From the NCBI GenBank assembly GCA_900116485.1, contig FPAX01000001.1, positions 620,001-684,000 on the forward strand: 64,000 bases of DNA. Reading direction: 5' to 3'. The translations under genes and the position numbers were made by a program. The notes beneath the pieces are model-generated. The model saw only the letters and a list, made by a program, of their open reading frames with translations. It did no database searches and was not told the origin of the DNA. This document shows positions 43,386 to 52,335 of this stretch, piece by piece (within the stretch, counting starts at the first letter, position 1; every line of letters begins with the position of its first letter). This DNA comes from Selenomonas sp. GACV-9. GTDB taxonomy: Bacteria; Bacillota; Negativicutes; Selenomonadales; Selenomonadaceae.

Positions 43386-44087
43386 TTAGTTTTTCCGCGT
43401 CAGGATTGTCGACAAGTAATTGAGTTTTTCGTCCTTATGGGCCTCGATGTCCTCGATGATGCGCTCATCAGGAAGGCCTGCCCGGCTTACGAGCACAGCC
43501 TGCTTGGCCATATCATTGCGTGCCAGCATATCCGTGATTTCGTCGAAGTTCTTATAGACCTTCATGAGTACGACATTATCCGCAGACTGCACGGCCTTTT
43601 CGACCTTCTCGGGCGAAGCCGTAGCTGGTACGATACTCAGCACATCGTCCCCCTCGACAATCGGATAGCCCATCTGGCTGCCGATAGCCGCAAAGGCCGG
43701 AATGCCCGGAATCGTCTGGATTTCAATATCCTCATGCTCCAGCAGGCGGAAAACGTAGATATACGTGCTGTAAAACATCGGATCGCCCAGCGTCAGGAAC
43801 GCAACGTTCTTGCCCGCCTTCAGGAGCTCCAGGATTTCCTTCTTGTTCGACTCCCAGGCATCCGTGTTGTTCTCCGCAAAGCCCTTGACCATCGGGAACA
43901 CCTGATAGACAATCTCGATGTCTTTCTTCAGGTACGGCTTGGCAATCGAGAGTGCGACACTGCCATCCTTCTTCTCCGTCTTCGGCGCAATCAGCACATC
44001 GACCTTCTCGATGGCCCGGATTGCCTTGATTGTCAAGAGCTCCGGATCGCCAGGGCCTACACCTATACCATAAAAAATTCCGCTCAT
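43386..44087 (-). CDS. cbiL: Precorrin-2 / cobalt-factor II C20-methyltransferase
   Basis: 233-aa SAM-dependent methyltransferase of the CobI/CbiL type, methylating C20 of cobalt-precorrin-2. GIGVGPGDPELLTIKA at the N-terminus, LTLGDPMFYSTYIYV, IPGIPAFAAIGSQMGYPIVEGDD. Start ATG 44087 with GGAGGT upstream; a longer frame begins in the promoter region. Heads the operon with the ABC transporter, tying that transporter to corrinoid metabolism. Confidence 0.94.
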   Translation of the reverse strand: MSGIFYGIGVGPGDPELLTIKAIRAIEKVDVLIAPKTEKKDGSVALSIAKPYLKKDIEIVYQVFPMVKGFAENNTDAWESNKKEILELLKAGKNVAFLTLGDPMFYSTYIYVFRLLEHEDIEIQTIPGIPAFAAIGSQMGYPIVEGDDVLSIVPATASPEKVEKAVQSADNVVLMKVYKNFDEITDMLARNDMAKQAVLVSRAGLPDERIIEDIEAHKDEKLNYLSTILTRKN

Positions 44088-44162
44088 ATTTCTAATAACC
44101 TCCACCTGAGAATTGGTTTTCACCATAACAAAAGCCTTACGGCTCTTGCCCATTAACAAATT

Positions 44163-44191
44163 TTACACCGATGCATACAGCCTGTCAATCG
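44163..44191 (-). promoter_or_regulatory. Promoter of the cbiL-ABC operon
   Basis: Minus strand TTGACA - 17 bp - TAAAAT; the leader is too short for a cobalamin riboswitch, unlike cbiK. Confidence 0.75.
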
Positions 44192-44217
44192 ACAGCGCTG
44201 GCATGGTTTTATTTTCA

Positions 44218-44826
44218 AATTGCAGTTTGTCTGTCAGTGCGAGATTACAATAAGCTTGCTACAGCTCAGCTTGGGTGAGGGTGGGTGCACTTTTTCTCCG
44301 CTCCACTAAATGACCCGCGCTGGCAGGTTGTATGTACCTAGGTACATGCGCCGGGCAGGCCGACGGCGCGCCAATACATCTTGGCGTTCTAGTTTATACT
44401 TACCGCGTGCCATCCCTCACTGCGTTCGGGCAATCGCTCCGTCTGCGAAGAAAGTGTACCCACCCTCGCCCTCCGATATGCGGGGACAAGCCTGTTCCTT
44501 TCCGGCGATAGGCCACGAATTACATCGATGTGCTTGCTGCGGGAGCAATGGTTCGTGCAAATTCAACCTTCCGTTGCCAAAGGGGCGAACGGGGTAGTGC
44601 TTCTTTCTGTCTGGAGCGGCTGTCCTGCGCAGCAGGACTGGGCCGTAATCGCATAAGCTAGACTTAGATGTGTACGCCGCGACCTGGTGACGGGAGCAGG
44701 TAACTAAGTCCGTAGAACTTGGCGTACGGTCCATTCAGCGGAAACAGAAAAAGTACTACCCCGCGAACCCCAAGCCGCGTATGAACGGGATTCCTTTCCG
44801 CACGAACAAACAGACAAACTGTAATT
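44218..44826 (+). ncRNA. Candidate large structured noncoding RNA (~610 nt)
   Basis: No credible gene lies in this block. Its ends are complementary: 44218-44241 (AATTGCAGTTTGTCTGT...) with 44803-44826 (...ACAGACAAACTGTAATT), 20 of 24 positions. Inside are stem I (GGGTGAGGGTGGGTGCACTTT 44273 on, with 44448-44473), stem III (CGGGGTAGTGCTTCTTTCTGT near 44590-610 with 44744-44764), hairpins CGCCAA/TTGGCG, ATGTACC/GGTACAT, TTGCT/AGCAA, GTCCTGC/GCAGGAC, and a pseudoknot at 44661-44727. Where stems deviate from Watson-Crick they nearly always give G-U on the plus strand, which would be A-C on minus. No matching known RNA class was recognised; no clear promoter seen. A nonautonomous mobile element with terminal inverted repeats is the alternative. 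Confidence 0.6.
44661..44727 (+). other. Nested pseudoknot inside the large RNA candidate
   Basis: GACTTAG (44661-67) pairs with CTAAGTC (44704-10); GTACGCC (44672-78) pairs with GGCGTAC (44721-27); between them ACCTG (44682-86) pairs with CAGGT (44697-701). Both 7-bp helices are perfect and cross each other. Confidence 0.65.
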
Positions 44827-44842
44827 AGATAAAGCAAAAGCC

Positions 44843-44880
44843 CGCTGACTCATCTCTTGAATCAGCGGGCTTGCCCATAA
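44843..44880 (-). terminator. Terminator of the oadG-oadB operon
   Basis: Minus strand AAGCCCGCTGATTCA / TGAGTCAGCGGGCTT followed by TTGCTTT; its one G-T pair fits a minus-strand RNA. Confidence 0.88.
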
Positions 44881-44887
44881 TATGAAC

Positions 44888-46018
44888 TTATTTAAGCATA
44901 GCAAGCATCGTACCAGCAGCTACTGCCGTGCCGATGACACCAGCAACATTCGGGCCCATGGCATGCATGAGCAGGTAGTTGCCCGGTTTTGCCTTCATGC
45001 CGACCACCTGGCTGACACGTGCGGCCATCGGTACAGCCGATACACCAGCCGAACCAATCAGCGGGTTGATCTTCCAGCCGGATACGCGGCACATGAGCTT
45101 ACCAAAAATGACACCGCCAGCCGTACCAGCGATGAAAGCCACCAGACCAAGACCGATGATCATCAGCGTCTGCGGTACCAGGAAGTCATCTGCGTTCATC
45201 GTCATACCAGTACCCGTTGCCAGGAAAATCGTGACGATGTTGCAGAGGGAGTTCTGGGCCGTATCGGAAAGACGATCCATAACGCCGGACTCGCGGAACA
45301 GGTTGCCAAGCATCAGGCAACCCAGCAGCGACGCGATTGGCGGCAACAGTAGGCTGATGACGATAGCGGCAACGATTGGGAAGCAGACGCGCTCGAACTT
45401 CGTGACCGGACGCAGCTGCTCCATGGCCACCTCACGCTCTTTCTGGGTCGTCAGGAGTTTCATGATTGGCGGCTGGATCAACGGTACCAGCGACATGTAG
45501 GAATAAGCAGCAACGGCAATCGCACCTAAGAGATGCGGCGCCATCTGGATGGACAGATAAATAGCCGTCGGGCCATCAGCACCGCCGATGATGCCGATAG
45601 CACCTGCCTCCTGCACGTTGAACCCGAGCAGCATAGCACCTACGAGAGCTACGAAAACACCGATCTGAGCAGCTGCACCGAGGAGCAACGTAACCGGACG
45701 CGCGAGCAGCGGGCCGAAGTCCGTCATCGCACCGATGCCCAGGAAGATCAGCGGCGGGAAGATCTCATTGGCGATACCATAGTGGATGGCCTGCATGAGA
45801 CCCGGCTCCGTGAAAAAGCCCGTACGCGGGAAGTTTGCCAGCACGCAGCCAAAGGCAATCGGGCCTAAGAGCAGCGGCTCAAACTCCTTGACAATCGCCA
45901 TGTAGAGCAGCAACAGGCCCACGAGAATCATGATGCCATTGCCCATCGTGAACGCCGAGAATCCACTGTCAGCCCAAACAGACTGCAGGGAAACGGCAAA
46001 TGCATTCAAAAGTTCCAT
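44888..46018 (-). CDS. oadB: Na+-translocating decarboxylase beta subunit
   Basis: 376-aa membrane subunit of the oxaloacetate/methylmalonyl-CoA/glutaconyl-CoA decarboxylase family, coupling biotin decarboxylation to Na+ export. Motifs [31 protein letters not shown] (essential Asp) and [20 protein letters not shown]. Downstream of the gamma-like gene. No alpha (carboxyltransferase) or biotin-carrier gene is in the window, so substrate cannot be told. Confidence 0.94.
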   Translation of the reverse strand: MELLNAFAVSLQSVWADSGFSAFTMGNGIMILVGLLLLYMAIVKEFEPLLLGPIAFGCVLANFPRTGFFTEPGLMQAIHYGIANEIFPPLIFLGIGAMTDFGPLLARPVTLLLGAAAQIGVFVALVGAMLLGFNVQEAGAIGIIGGADGPTAIYLSIQMAPHLLGAIAVAAYSYMSLVPLIQPPIMKLLTTQKEREVAMEQLRPVTKFERVCFPIVAAIVISLLLPPIASLLGCLMLGNLFRESGVMDRLSDTAQNSLCNIVTIFLATGTGMTMNADDFLVPQTLMIIGLGLVAFIAGTAGGVIFGKLMCRVSGWKINPLIGSAGVSAVPMAARVSQVVGMKAKPGNYLLMHAMGPNVAGVIGTAVAAGTMLAMLK

Positions 46019-46039
46019 AATATTTCCTCCTTCCCTGCG

Positions 46040-46399
46040 TTAGCGCTTTGCAAGCTGCGCGCGGCCAGAATTCTTCCAAGCGTCGCGCGGAATCGGACGA
46101 ATTGCACGAACCTGTTCCATGCCATAACCATAGCTGGCAATGGCAGCAGCGATAACGGCAATGACTTCTGGAGAAATCCCCTCCTCAACAGCTGCCGTTT
46201 CCGTCGCCGGTGCACTTACAGCAGGTGCTGCCTCCGGTTCTGCCGGAGCACTCTCTTCCTGCTTGACAGCCTTAGGCTTTGTCGGGTCAATGATATGGAT
46301 CAGATTGATGACCAGGCCCAGAACCGTCAGCACCAGGAATACGACTGTCATGTTGATCAGCATGATGATCAAAGGATTCGTTGTGACTGGATGTGACAT
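46040..46399 (-). CDS. oadG: Decarboxylase gamma/delta-type small membrane subunit
   Basis: 119-aa protein: one N-terminal membrane helix (LIIMLINMTVVFLVLTVLGLVINLIHI), an Ala/Pro/Glu linker, and a C-terminal SPEVIAVIAAAIASYGYG...IRPIPRDAW. The last block resembles MmdD/OadG C-termini. Holds the beta subunit and carboxyltransferase together. Starts the two-gene operon with oadB. Confidence 0.88.
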   Translation of the reverse strand: MSHPVTTNPLIIMLINMTVVFLVLTVLGLVINLIHIIDPTKPKAVKQEESAPAEPEAAPAVSAPATETAAVEEGISPEVIAVIAAAIASYGYGMEQVRAIRPIPRDAWKNSGRAQLAKR

Positions 46400-46542
46400 A
46401 CGCTCACCTCATTTTTCAATAACATTATAATGCCTATATATTGGGTACCATAATATATATTATAGAGGAATTTTCAAAAAATAAAAATATTTATATCGCA
46501 TTCAAATGATAGCTCAAAGTTATCCGAAAATTCCTCTTATTT

Positions 46543-47340
46543 TCACCCATTCGCTTTAGCTAAAGTCTGCTGCACCTTTTGAACATACAAAGCTCGGAAA
46601 GCAGGATGCTCTCCGAGTCCCCGCAAATCGGTGCGCACGCCAAAGCCTGCGGCCTCAAGCTGGCACAGCCAGGAGTCCGGCTGGCTGCCAGCCATATCCC
46701 GCGTGACATGGCTGCCGCCTGCCAGCAGCAGTGGCGCCAGCAGTAGCTGCTTAGTGCCCTTCTGCCGCAGCCGGTCGATGACCATTGCCAGATTCGGCGT
46801 ATCTGACGGCTCCAGCACGCCCACATGAACGGGCAGCTGATTGTTATCTGCTATCTGCTGCAGCCGCTCATAGACAGGATTGTGCTGATGCGGCGAGCCA
46901 TGGCCCAGCAGTACCAGCTCCTCACCTGACTGCAACTTGAGCTCCGGCAGCACTACCGTCAATACGCGTTCATAATCGGCCACCTCGTCAAACATTGGCC
47001 GGCCGACAAGAACCTCATCAAAGAGGGGCCCCGCCTCAGCAGCCGCTGCGATTACCTTGTTGTCAAACTCCTCGCCTGGCGTCAGATGCGATGGCTGGAT
47101 CAGCACGCGCGCAAAACCATCCGCCGATAACTTTGCCAGCAATTCCGGCAGGCTGTAAGCCTCAATGCCCTGGGATACCAGACGCTTGCGGATGAAGTTT
47201 GACGTATACGCCTGCTGCACCGACCAAGCGGGAAATTCCTGCGCCAGCAGCGCGGCTGACGCGTCAAGGCTTGCCGCCCGCGCCAGCGCATCGCTGACAC
47301 CGAAACTCACAAAGACCAACGCCTGTTTTTGACCGGTCAA
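46543..47340 (-). CDS. cbiK: Cytoplasmic sirohydrochlorin cobaltochelatase (CbiK family)
   Basis: 265-aa CbiK without a signal peptide. VFVSFGVSDALARAASLDA at the N-terminus, catalytic histidine in VLLGHGSPHQHNP and second in LAGGSHVTRDMAGSQ. Start is TTG 47340 lying within TTGACCGGTCAA, 2 bp after the glmM stop, so it is probably translated by coupling from glmM. Sequence is clearly diverged from the exported CbiK at 2633. Confidence 0.88.
   Translation of the reverse strand: MTGQKQALVFVSFGVSDALARAASLDASAALLAQEFPAWSVQQAYTSNFIRKRLVSQGIEAYSLPELLAKLSADGFARVLIQPSHLTPGEEFDNKVIAAAAEAGPLFDEVLVGRPMFDEVADYERVLTVVLPELKLQSGEELVLLGHGSPHQHNPVYERLQQIADNNQLPVHVGVLEPSDTPNLAMVIDRLRQKGTKQLLLAPLLLAGGSHVTRDMAGSQPDSWLCQLEAAGFGVRTDLRGLGEHPAFRALYVQKVQQTLAKANG
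47329..47340. repeat. Dispersed palindrome at the start codon of the second cbiK
   Basis: Perfect TTGACCGGTCAA; on the minus strand its first three bases are the TTG start. Confidence 0.75.
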
Positions 47341-47342
47341 TT

Positions 47343-48692
47343 TCAGCCCTGCTCTTTCTTTACAACATCGGCAATGCGATGGCAGATGACATCGAGCTGT
47401 GCCTGATCCGGACCTTCAGCCATGACGCGGATCAGCGGCTCCGTGCCGGACGGACGAACCAGGATGCGGCCGTCGCTTCCCAGCTCCTTGTTGCCCTCTT
47501 CGATAGCTGCCTTGATGGCCTCGTTATTTTCCCAGCCCTCTTTCGTAGCCACGCGGACATTGACCAAAAGCTGCGGATAAGTCGTCATCAGCGCCGTGAG
47601 CTCGGATGCCTTGCGGCCGCTGCGCTTCAAGGATGCGAGCACCTGCAGGGCCGTAATCGGGCCGTCACCAGTCGTGCTGTAATCCGTGAAGATGATATGG
47701 CCGGACTGCTCGCCGCCAATCTTGTAGCCGTTCTTGAGCATGTTCTCAAGGACATAGCGGTCGCCGACCTGCGTGATTTCAACGCGGCCGCCAGCCTCTT
47801 TGATGGCCTTGTGGAAACCGATGTTGGCCATGACCGTCGAAACCACCGTATTATACGGCAGCGTGCCCTTCTTCATCATATCCTGTGCGCACATGACGAG
47901 GATATGGTCGCCATCGATGATCTGGCCCTTCTCATCAACGCAGAGGCAACGGTCAGCATCACCATCATGAGCGATACCAAAATCAGCACCATTCTCAATG
48001 ACAGCCTTCTGCAGCGACTCCATATGCGTCGAGCCACAGTTCTCGTTGATGTTGACACCGTTCGGCAGCGCATGGATGACCTTGACCTTGGCGCCGAGCG
48101 AACGCAGCACCTTCGGCATGACTTCATAGGCTGCACCGTTTGCGCAGTCGAGGACGACCTTCATGCCATCAAAACGCTCCTGGCAGGTGCTCTCGACAAA
48201 TTCGATGTACTGGTTCAGCAAATCCGTGCGGTACTCGATATGACCGATACGGTCGCCAGTCGGGCGAGCCAAGTTATCGTTCTCTTCGAGCTGGTGCACG
48301 ATGGCCTCGAGCTCATCCTCAACTGCATCCGGCAGTTTGTAGCCGTCGCCGCCGAAGAACTTGATGCCATTGTCATGGAACGGATTGTGGGATGCCGAGA
48401 TGACGATACCAGCCTTCGCCTTATGACGGCGGGCCAGATAAGCAATGGCCGGCGTCGGAATGATGCCGGCAAGCATTGCGCGGCCGCCTGCCGAGCAGAT
48501 ACCTGCCGTCAGCGCTGCCTCGAACATCTCACCGGAAAGACGCGTATCACGGCCAATCAGTATAAGCGGCTGCTCATCGGAATCCTTGCCGAAATAAATC
48601 GTAGCCGCGCGTCCCAGACGATAAGCCATCTCCGGCGTCAGGACCGAGTTTGCCTCGCCGCGAACACCATCCGTACCAAACAATCTTGCCAT
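47343..48692 (-). CDS. glmM: Phosphoglucosamine mutase
   Basis: 449-aa mutase converting glucosamine-6-P to glucosamine-1-P for peptidoglycan and LPS. Phosphoserine loop GIVISASHNPFHDNGIKFF near 100, metal loop DGDADRC, and VRPSGTEPLIRVMAEG near the end. Part of the cdaA-cdaR-(flavoprotein)-glmM cluster; GlmM binds and restrains CdaA in other Firmicutes. Confidence 0.97.
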   Translation of the reverse strand: MARLFGTDGVRGEANSVLTPEMAYRLGRAATIYFGKDSDEQPLILIGRDTRLSGEMFEAALTAGICSAGGRAMLAGIIPTPAIAYLARRHKAKAGIVISASHNPFHDNGIKFFGGDGYKLPDAVEDELEAIVHQLEENDNLARPTGDRIGHIEYRTDLLNQYIEFVESTCQERFDGMKVVLDCANGAAYEVMPKVLRSLGAKVKVIHALPNGVNINENCGSTHMESLQKAVIENGADFGIAHDGDADRCLCVDEKGQIIDGDHILVMCAQDMMKKGTLPYNTVVSTVMANIGFHKAIKEAGGRVEITQVGDRYVLENMLKNGYKIGGEQSGHIIFTDYSTTGDGPITALQVLASLKRSGRKASELTALMTTYPQLLVNVRVATKEGWENNEAIKAAIEEGNKELGSDGRILVRPSGTEPLIRVMAEGPDQAQLDVICHRIADVVKKEQG

Positions 48693-48737
48693 AATATAAT
48701 ATCCTCCTATTTCTCAATAAGAAATCTTTATTTAGTA

Positions 48738-50360
48738 TCAACTCTTAATAGTATGCACATTTTTGTCTAAAAATGCAAGTGCCGCTTTCATTCCATCCAC
48801 CGCAGCGCTCATGATGCCGCCCGCATAGCCAGCGCCTTCCCCCATCGGATAGAGGCCCGGCGTGGCCTCAGCCACAAAGCTCTCACGATTGCGGCGGATG
48901 CGACAGGGCGCAGAAGAACGCGCCTCAAGGCCCGTCATGACTGCACCTTTATCGGCAAAGCCCGGAATCTTGCGGTCAAACCAAGGCAAAGCACCTTCGA
49001 GCGTCCGGGCCATATAATCCGGCAGCAAATCATGCAGGTCGACAACCTTGACGCCCGGCGCATATGTCGGCGTCGTCAGGAACTGCGTCGAGCCCGCCGT
49101 GCCACCAAGGAAATCGCCGACGGTCTGCACTGGCGCATGATAATTGCGTCCCCCCAGGTCAAAGGCCAGCGCCTCGAGCTTATCCTGCAGGGCCATGCCC
49201 GCAAGTACCTCCTGCCCGAAGTCCTCAGGGCCAACTTGCACGAGCAGTGCACTGTTGGCAATGCCCGAGTCGCGCTTGTAATTGCTCATGCCATTCGTGC
49301 AGACATGTCCCTCGGCCGACGTCGCGGCGACGACCTGGCCGCCTGGGCACATGCAGAACGAATAGGCGCCGCGGCCCGTCACAGGGTCTTTATACGTCAG
49401 CGCGTAGTCTGCGACTGGCAGGCGCGGATGACCGGCATCTTCGCCATACTGCGCCCTGTCGATGAATTCCTGCGGATGCTCGATGCGCACGCCCATCGCA
49501 AACGGCTTGGCCTCCATGCGGACGCCTTTCCCAAGCAGCATCTGATACGTGTCGCGGGCCGAGTGGCCAATCCCAAGGAATACGGCCGATGCCATCAGCC
49601 GCTCCTCGCCATTCACGATCAAAGCCTCGATGGCCCCAGCTGCCGTAAGCTCCATATCCGTGACCTGCGCGCCAAACCGTACCGTGCCGCCGAGCCGGAT
49701 GATTTCCTGCCGGATGTTCTTGACGATACCACGCAAAAGATCCGTACCGATATGCGGTTTATGCAGGTAGCGGATTTCCTCCGGGGCACCTGCCTTGATG
49801 AACGCCTCAATGACATCCTGCATATGGACATCGCTGATGCGCGTCGTGAGTTTTCCATCGGAAAACGTACCGGCACCGCCCTCGCCGAACTGTACATTCG
49901 ACTGCACATTGAGCGCGCCGCCCTGCCAAAACCGCTCGATATCTGTCTGCCGCGTATCGACATCGTTGCCGCGCTCCAATACGATTGGCTGCCAGCCAGC
50001 CTTGGCAAGCGTCAGCGCTGCAAACATGCCCGCAGGGCCAAAGCCGACTACAATCGGCCGCTGCTCCTTGCCCGAGTACACGCGCAAGGATGATGCTGCC
50101 TCTGCCTGCGGCTTTACGACCTCGACGTTCTTATCGCGTTTTAGGCGCGCCATTACCTTCTTTTCGGGTTCTGACACCGTCACGTCAAGCACGTAGACAA
50201 ACTGTACCGGTGCGCCACGATAGCGGCGCGCATCAACAGCCTTACGCACAATTACCACCGCAAGCACGGCCTGCGGTGGTAATTTCAAGCGTCTGGCTGC
50301 AAGTTCTTCCAAACTGGTCTCATCGGTAAACGGGACCTGAAAGTTTCTTATGCGAATCAC
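48738..50360 (-). CDS. FAD-dependent oxidoreductase-like protein (COG2509)
   Basis: 540-aa flavoprotein. N-terminal ferredoxin-like domain (~1-85, RNFQVPFTDETSLEELAARRL), then FAD-binding GFGPAGMFAALTLAKAGW near 100, NVQFGEGGAGTFSDGKLTTR and a C-terminal GEGAGYAGGIMSAAVDGMKAA. Wide family of unproven reaction. Inserted between cdaR and glmM, likely in their transcript. Confidence 0.9.
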   Translation of the reverse strand: MIRIRNFQVPFTDETSLEELAARRLKLPPQAVLAVVIVRKAVDARRYRGAPVQFVYVLDVTVSEPEKKVMARLKRDKNVEVVKPQAEAASSLRVYSGKEQRPIVVGFGPAGMFAALTLAKAGWQPIVLERGNDVDTRQTDIERFWQGGALNVQSNVQFGEGGAGTFSDGKLTTRISDVHMQDVIEAFIKAGAPEEIRYLHKPHIGTDLLRGIVKNIRQEIIRLGGTVRFGAQVTDMELTAAGAIEALIVNGEERLMASAVFLGIGHSARDTYQMLLGKGVRMEAKPFAMGVRIEHPQEFIDRAQYGEDAGHPRLPVADYALTYKDPVTGRGAYSFCMCPGGQVVAATSAEGHVCTNGMSNYKRDSGIANSALLVQVGPEDFGQEVLAGMALQDKLEALAFDLGGRNYHAPVQTVGDFLGGTAGSTQFLTTPTYAPGVKVVDLHDLLPDYMARTLEGALPWFDRKIPGFADKGAVMTGLEARSSAPCRIRRNRESFVAEATPGLYPMGEGAGYAGGIMSAAVDGMKAALAFLDKNVHTIKS

Positions 50361-50385
50361 TTGTAACCTTCACTCCTATGATATT

Positions 50386-51327
50386 CTACTTTTCTTCTTT
50401 CGCTTTGACAACGATGTGGACAGTCGCATCCTGGTTGGTAACCGTCACCCCATCGGGCAGGATCAGCTTGACCGTGCGGTCCGTATTCTTCGTTATCTCA
50501 TCCAATGAAATCGGCTCCGTCGACAATGCCGTCACAGGGCCAGTCTTTGACTCATCCCCAGCAATCTCGATCTTGACCGGCTCCACCTTGACACTTACCA
50601 GTTCCAGTTCGCTATTCAGACTGCCCGTCAGTGCCGGCTTGACCGTAACGATCTTCGTCCGCAAGCCACGGGCCATCTGAACCGTAACATACATCGTCGT
50701 CGGGCTGACCGTTACGCCCTGGACTTCCCGCCCATCCGCATTGATTGGCGTCAGCGGTACTTGCAAGCTGAAATCCTTATCGTTGTTGCCATTGAGACCG
50801 ATATAGCCGATTACGCGGTCAACTTCATTGACAGCAGACTCAGGCCCCGTGACAATTACCTTGGCACTTGCCTGATTGACTTTGGCCACCGTCACCCCAG
50901 GTGCTGGCACGCCATTGACATTGATGGTCGCCCTTACCTCACGATCGATGATACGGTCAAGGGTCACATCGATGGTGCCCGGATTCTCGTCGGCCACCTC
51001 AAAGCCCTGCGGTGTATCCACATGGACCTTATAGGAATGCTTGCCATTCTCTGCATCTTTGAGGTCTACGTAAGCCTTGAAGTCCTCAGCTGCACTGTTC
51101 ACGAATAGCGACCGGGCACCCCGTACCTTGATCTTGACTGTCATCGAACTCTGAGAGATCTTATAGCCATCCGGTACATTCTTGAGCTGGATCTGCACCG
51201 TATAGCTGCCCTCGATGGCGGGATTCTGGTCATTCATGACATAGCCCCAAAGCACGACAGCTACCACTAACGCTATGATTTTCGCAGCTAAATTATGCTG
51301 TATCATATGGCGAAACGTTGAAATCAT
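50386..51327 (-). CDS. cdaR: CdaR, YbbR-domain regulator of diadenylate cyclase
   Basis: 313-aa protein: one N-terminal membrane helix (NLAAKIIALVVAVVLWGYVM) followed by four YbbR-like repeats outside the membrane (PDGYKISQSSMTVKIKVRG and similar). Start ATG 51327 follows GGAGG by 8 bases and overlaps the cdaA stop by 4 bp. Modulates CdaA. Confidence 0.93.
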   Translation of the reverse strand: MISTFRHMIQHNLAAKIIALVVAVVLWGYVMNDQNPAIEGSYTVQIQLKNVPDGYKISQSSMTVKIKVRGARSLFVNSAAEDFKAYVDLKDAENGKHSYKVHVDTPQGFEVADENPGTIDVTLDRIIDREVRATINVNGVPAPGVTVAKVNQASAKVIVTGPESAVNEVDRVIGYIGLNGNNDKDFSLQVPLTPINADGREVQGVTVSPTTMYVTVQMARGLRTKIVTVKPALTGSLNSELELVSVKVEPVKIEIAGDESKTGPVTALSTEPISLDEITKNTDRTVKLILPDGVTVTNQDATVHIVVKAKEEK

Positions 51328-52163
51328 TTCTTCTTCCTCCAATTTCGCACCATGTCCCGGATACTCTCCTGCGGTGACGCAAAGGCCGGCATCAGCACAG
51401 CCCGCAGCGTATCCATATCGAGATGACGCATGATATGTCCGTTCTCGGCCACCGAAATCGTACCGGTCTCCTCACTGACGACCACCACCAGAGCATCGCA
51501 CTGCTCAGAAAGACCGATGGCCGCACGATGGCGAGTGCCAAGCTCCGTCGAAAGTGAGCGGTTCTCAGTCAGCGGCAGGAGGCAGCCTGCAGCGATCAAG
51601 CGATTGCCGCGAATCACGGCAGCACCATCATGCAGCGGTGTATTGACGATAAAGACGTTGAGCAGGAAATCGGCCGAAATCAGGCCATCGATGCGAATCC
51701 CCGTCGCACTGATATCATTAAGGCCCATATCGCGCTCAATGACCAGCAGGGCACCTGTTTTCGTCGCCGCCAACTGCTTGACGGCCTTGGTGAGCTCATG
51801 AACCACGGAGCGGGCCTGCTCATCATTCAAAAGGGTTGATGCTCCCAGGAAAGATCCCTGCCCCAAATGCTCCAACGCCCGCCGCAGCTCTGGCTGGAAC
51901 ACGATTGGCAGCGCCACAAATAAGAGCGTCACGGTCTTCTGCAGCAACCACGAGATGACATGCAGCTCAAACCAACTGCAGATCAGTGTGACCACCAGCA
52001 GCACCAGCACACCCTTGACCAATGTGATGGCCCGTGTATCTTTCAGCATCACATAAATCTTATAAAGTATCACTGCCACAATCAGGATATCAATGATGTC
52101 GAACCAGCCGATGGTCGACAAGATTCCATGAAATTGTATTGGCACTGTTATATCAAACGGCAT
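51324..52163 (-). CDS. cdaA: Diadenylate cyclase CdaA
   Basis: 279-aa enzyme making c-di-AMP from two ATP. Three N-terminal membrane helices, then a DAC domain with LHDGAAVIRGNRL and GTRHRAAIGLSE (DGA and RHR motifs). GGGAG precedes ATG 52163 (MPFDITVP). First gene of cdaA-cdaR-COG2509-glmM-cbiK. Confidence 0.96.
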   Translation of the reverse strand: MPFDITVPIQFHGILSTIGWFDIIDILIVAVILYKIYVMLKDTRAITLVKGVLVLLVVTLICSWFELHVISWLLQKTVTLLFVALPIVFQPELRRALEHLGQGSFLGASTLLNDEQARSVVHELTKAVKQLAATKTGALLVIERDMGLNDISATGIRIDGLISADFLLNVFIVNTPLHDGAAVIRGNRLIAAGCLLPLTENRSLSTELGTRHRAAIGLSEQCDALVVVVSEETGTISVAENGHIMRHLDMDTLRAVLMPAFASPQESIRDMVRNWRKKK

Positions 52164-52287
52164 AAACAAAACTCCCTAAAAACTACCTTGACTCCCTATT
52201 ATAAAAACTATTCGTGTTACTTGTAAAGAAATCCTTGTTACCGCTAAAAAATTTTAGTGCCAAAGTCTCAAAACTATCTGAAAAACA

Positions 52288-52322
52288 AAAAGACCTGCCA
52301 TAAAACAGCAGGTCTTCTTTGT
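52288..52322 (-). terminator. Terminator of ilvE
   Basis: AAGACCTGC/GCAGGTCTT with TTTTTGTTTTTC on the minus strand. Confidence 0.88.
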
Positions 52323-52335
52323 CAAAAACAACGAT

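Noticed and set aside
44218..44826. Group I or group II intron, RNase P RNA, or tmRNA
   Set aside because: The GACTTAG/CTAAGTC helix with a hairpin between recalls group I P7-P8, but no upstream P3 partner, guanosine-site context or flanking split gene is present; RNase P and tmRNA core sequences are absent on both strands.
44310..44904. Open frames of 66-105 codons within the large RNA candidate on both strands
   Set aside because: No ribosome sites, Cys/Arg/Ser-rich composition, and they run through perfect RNA stems.
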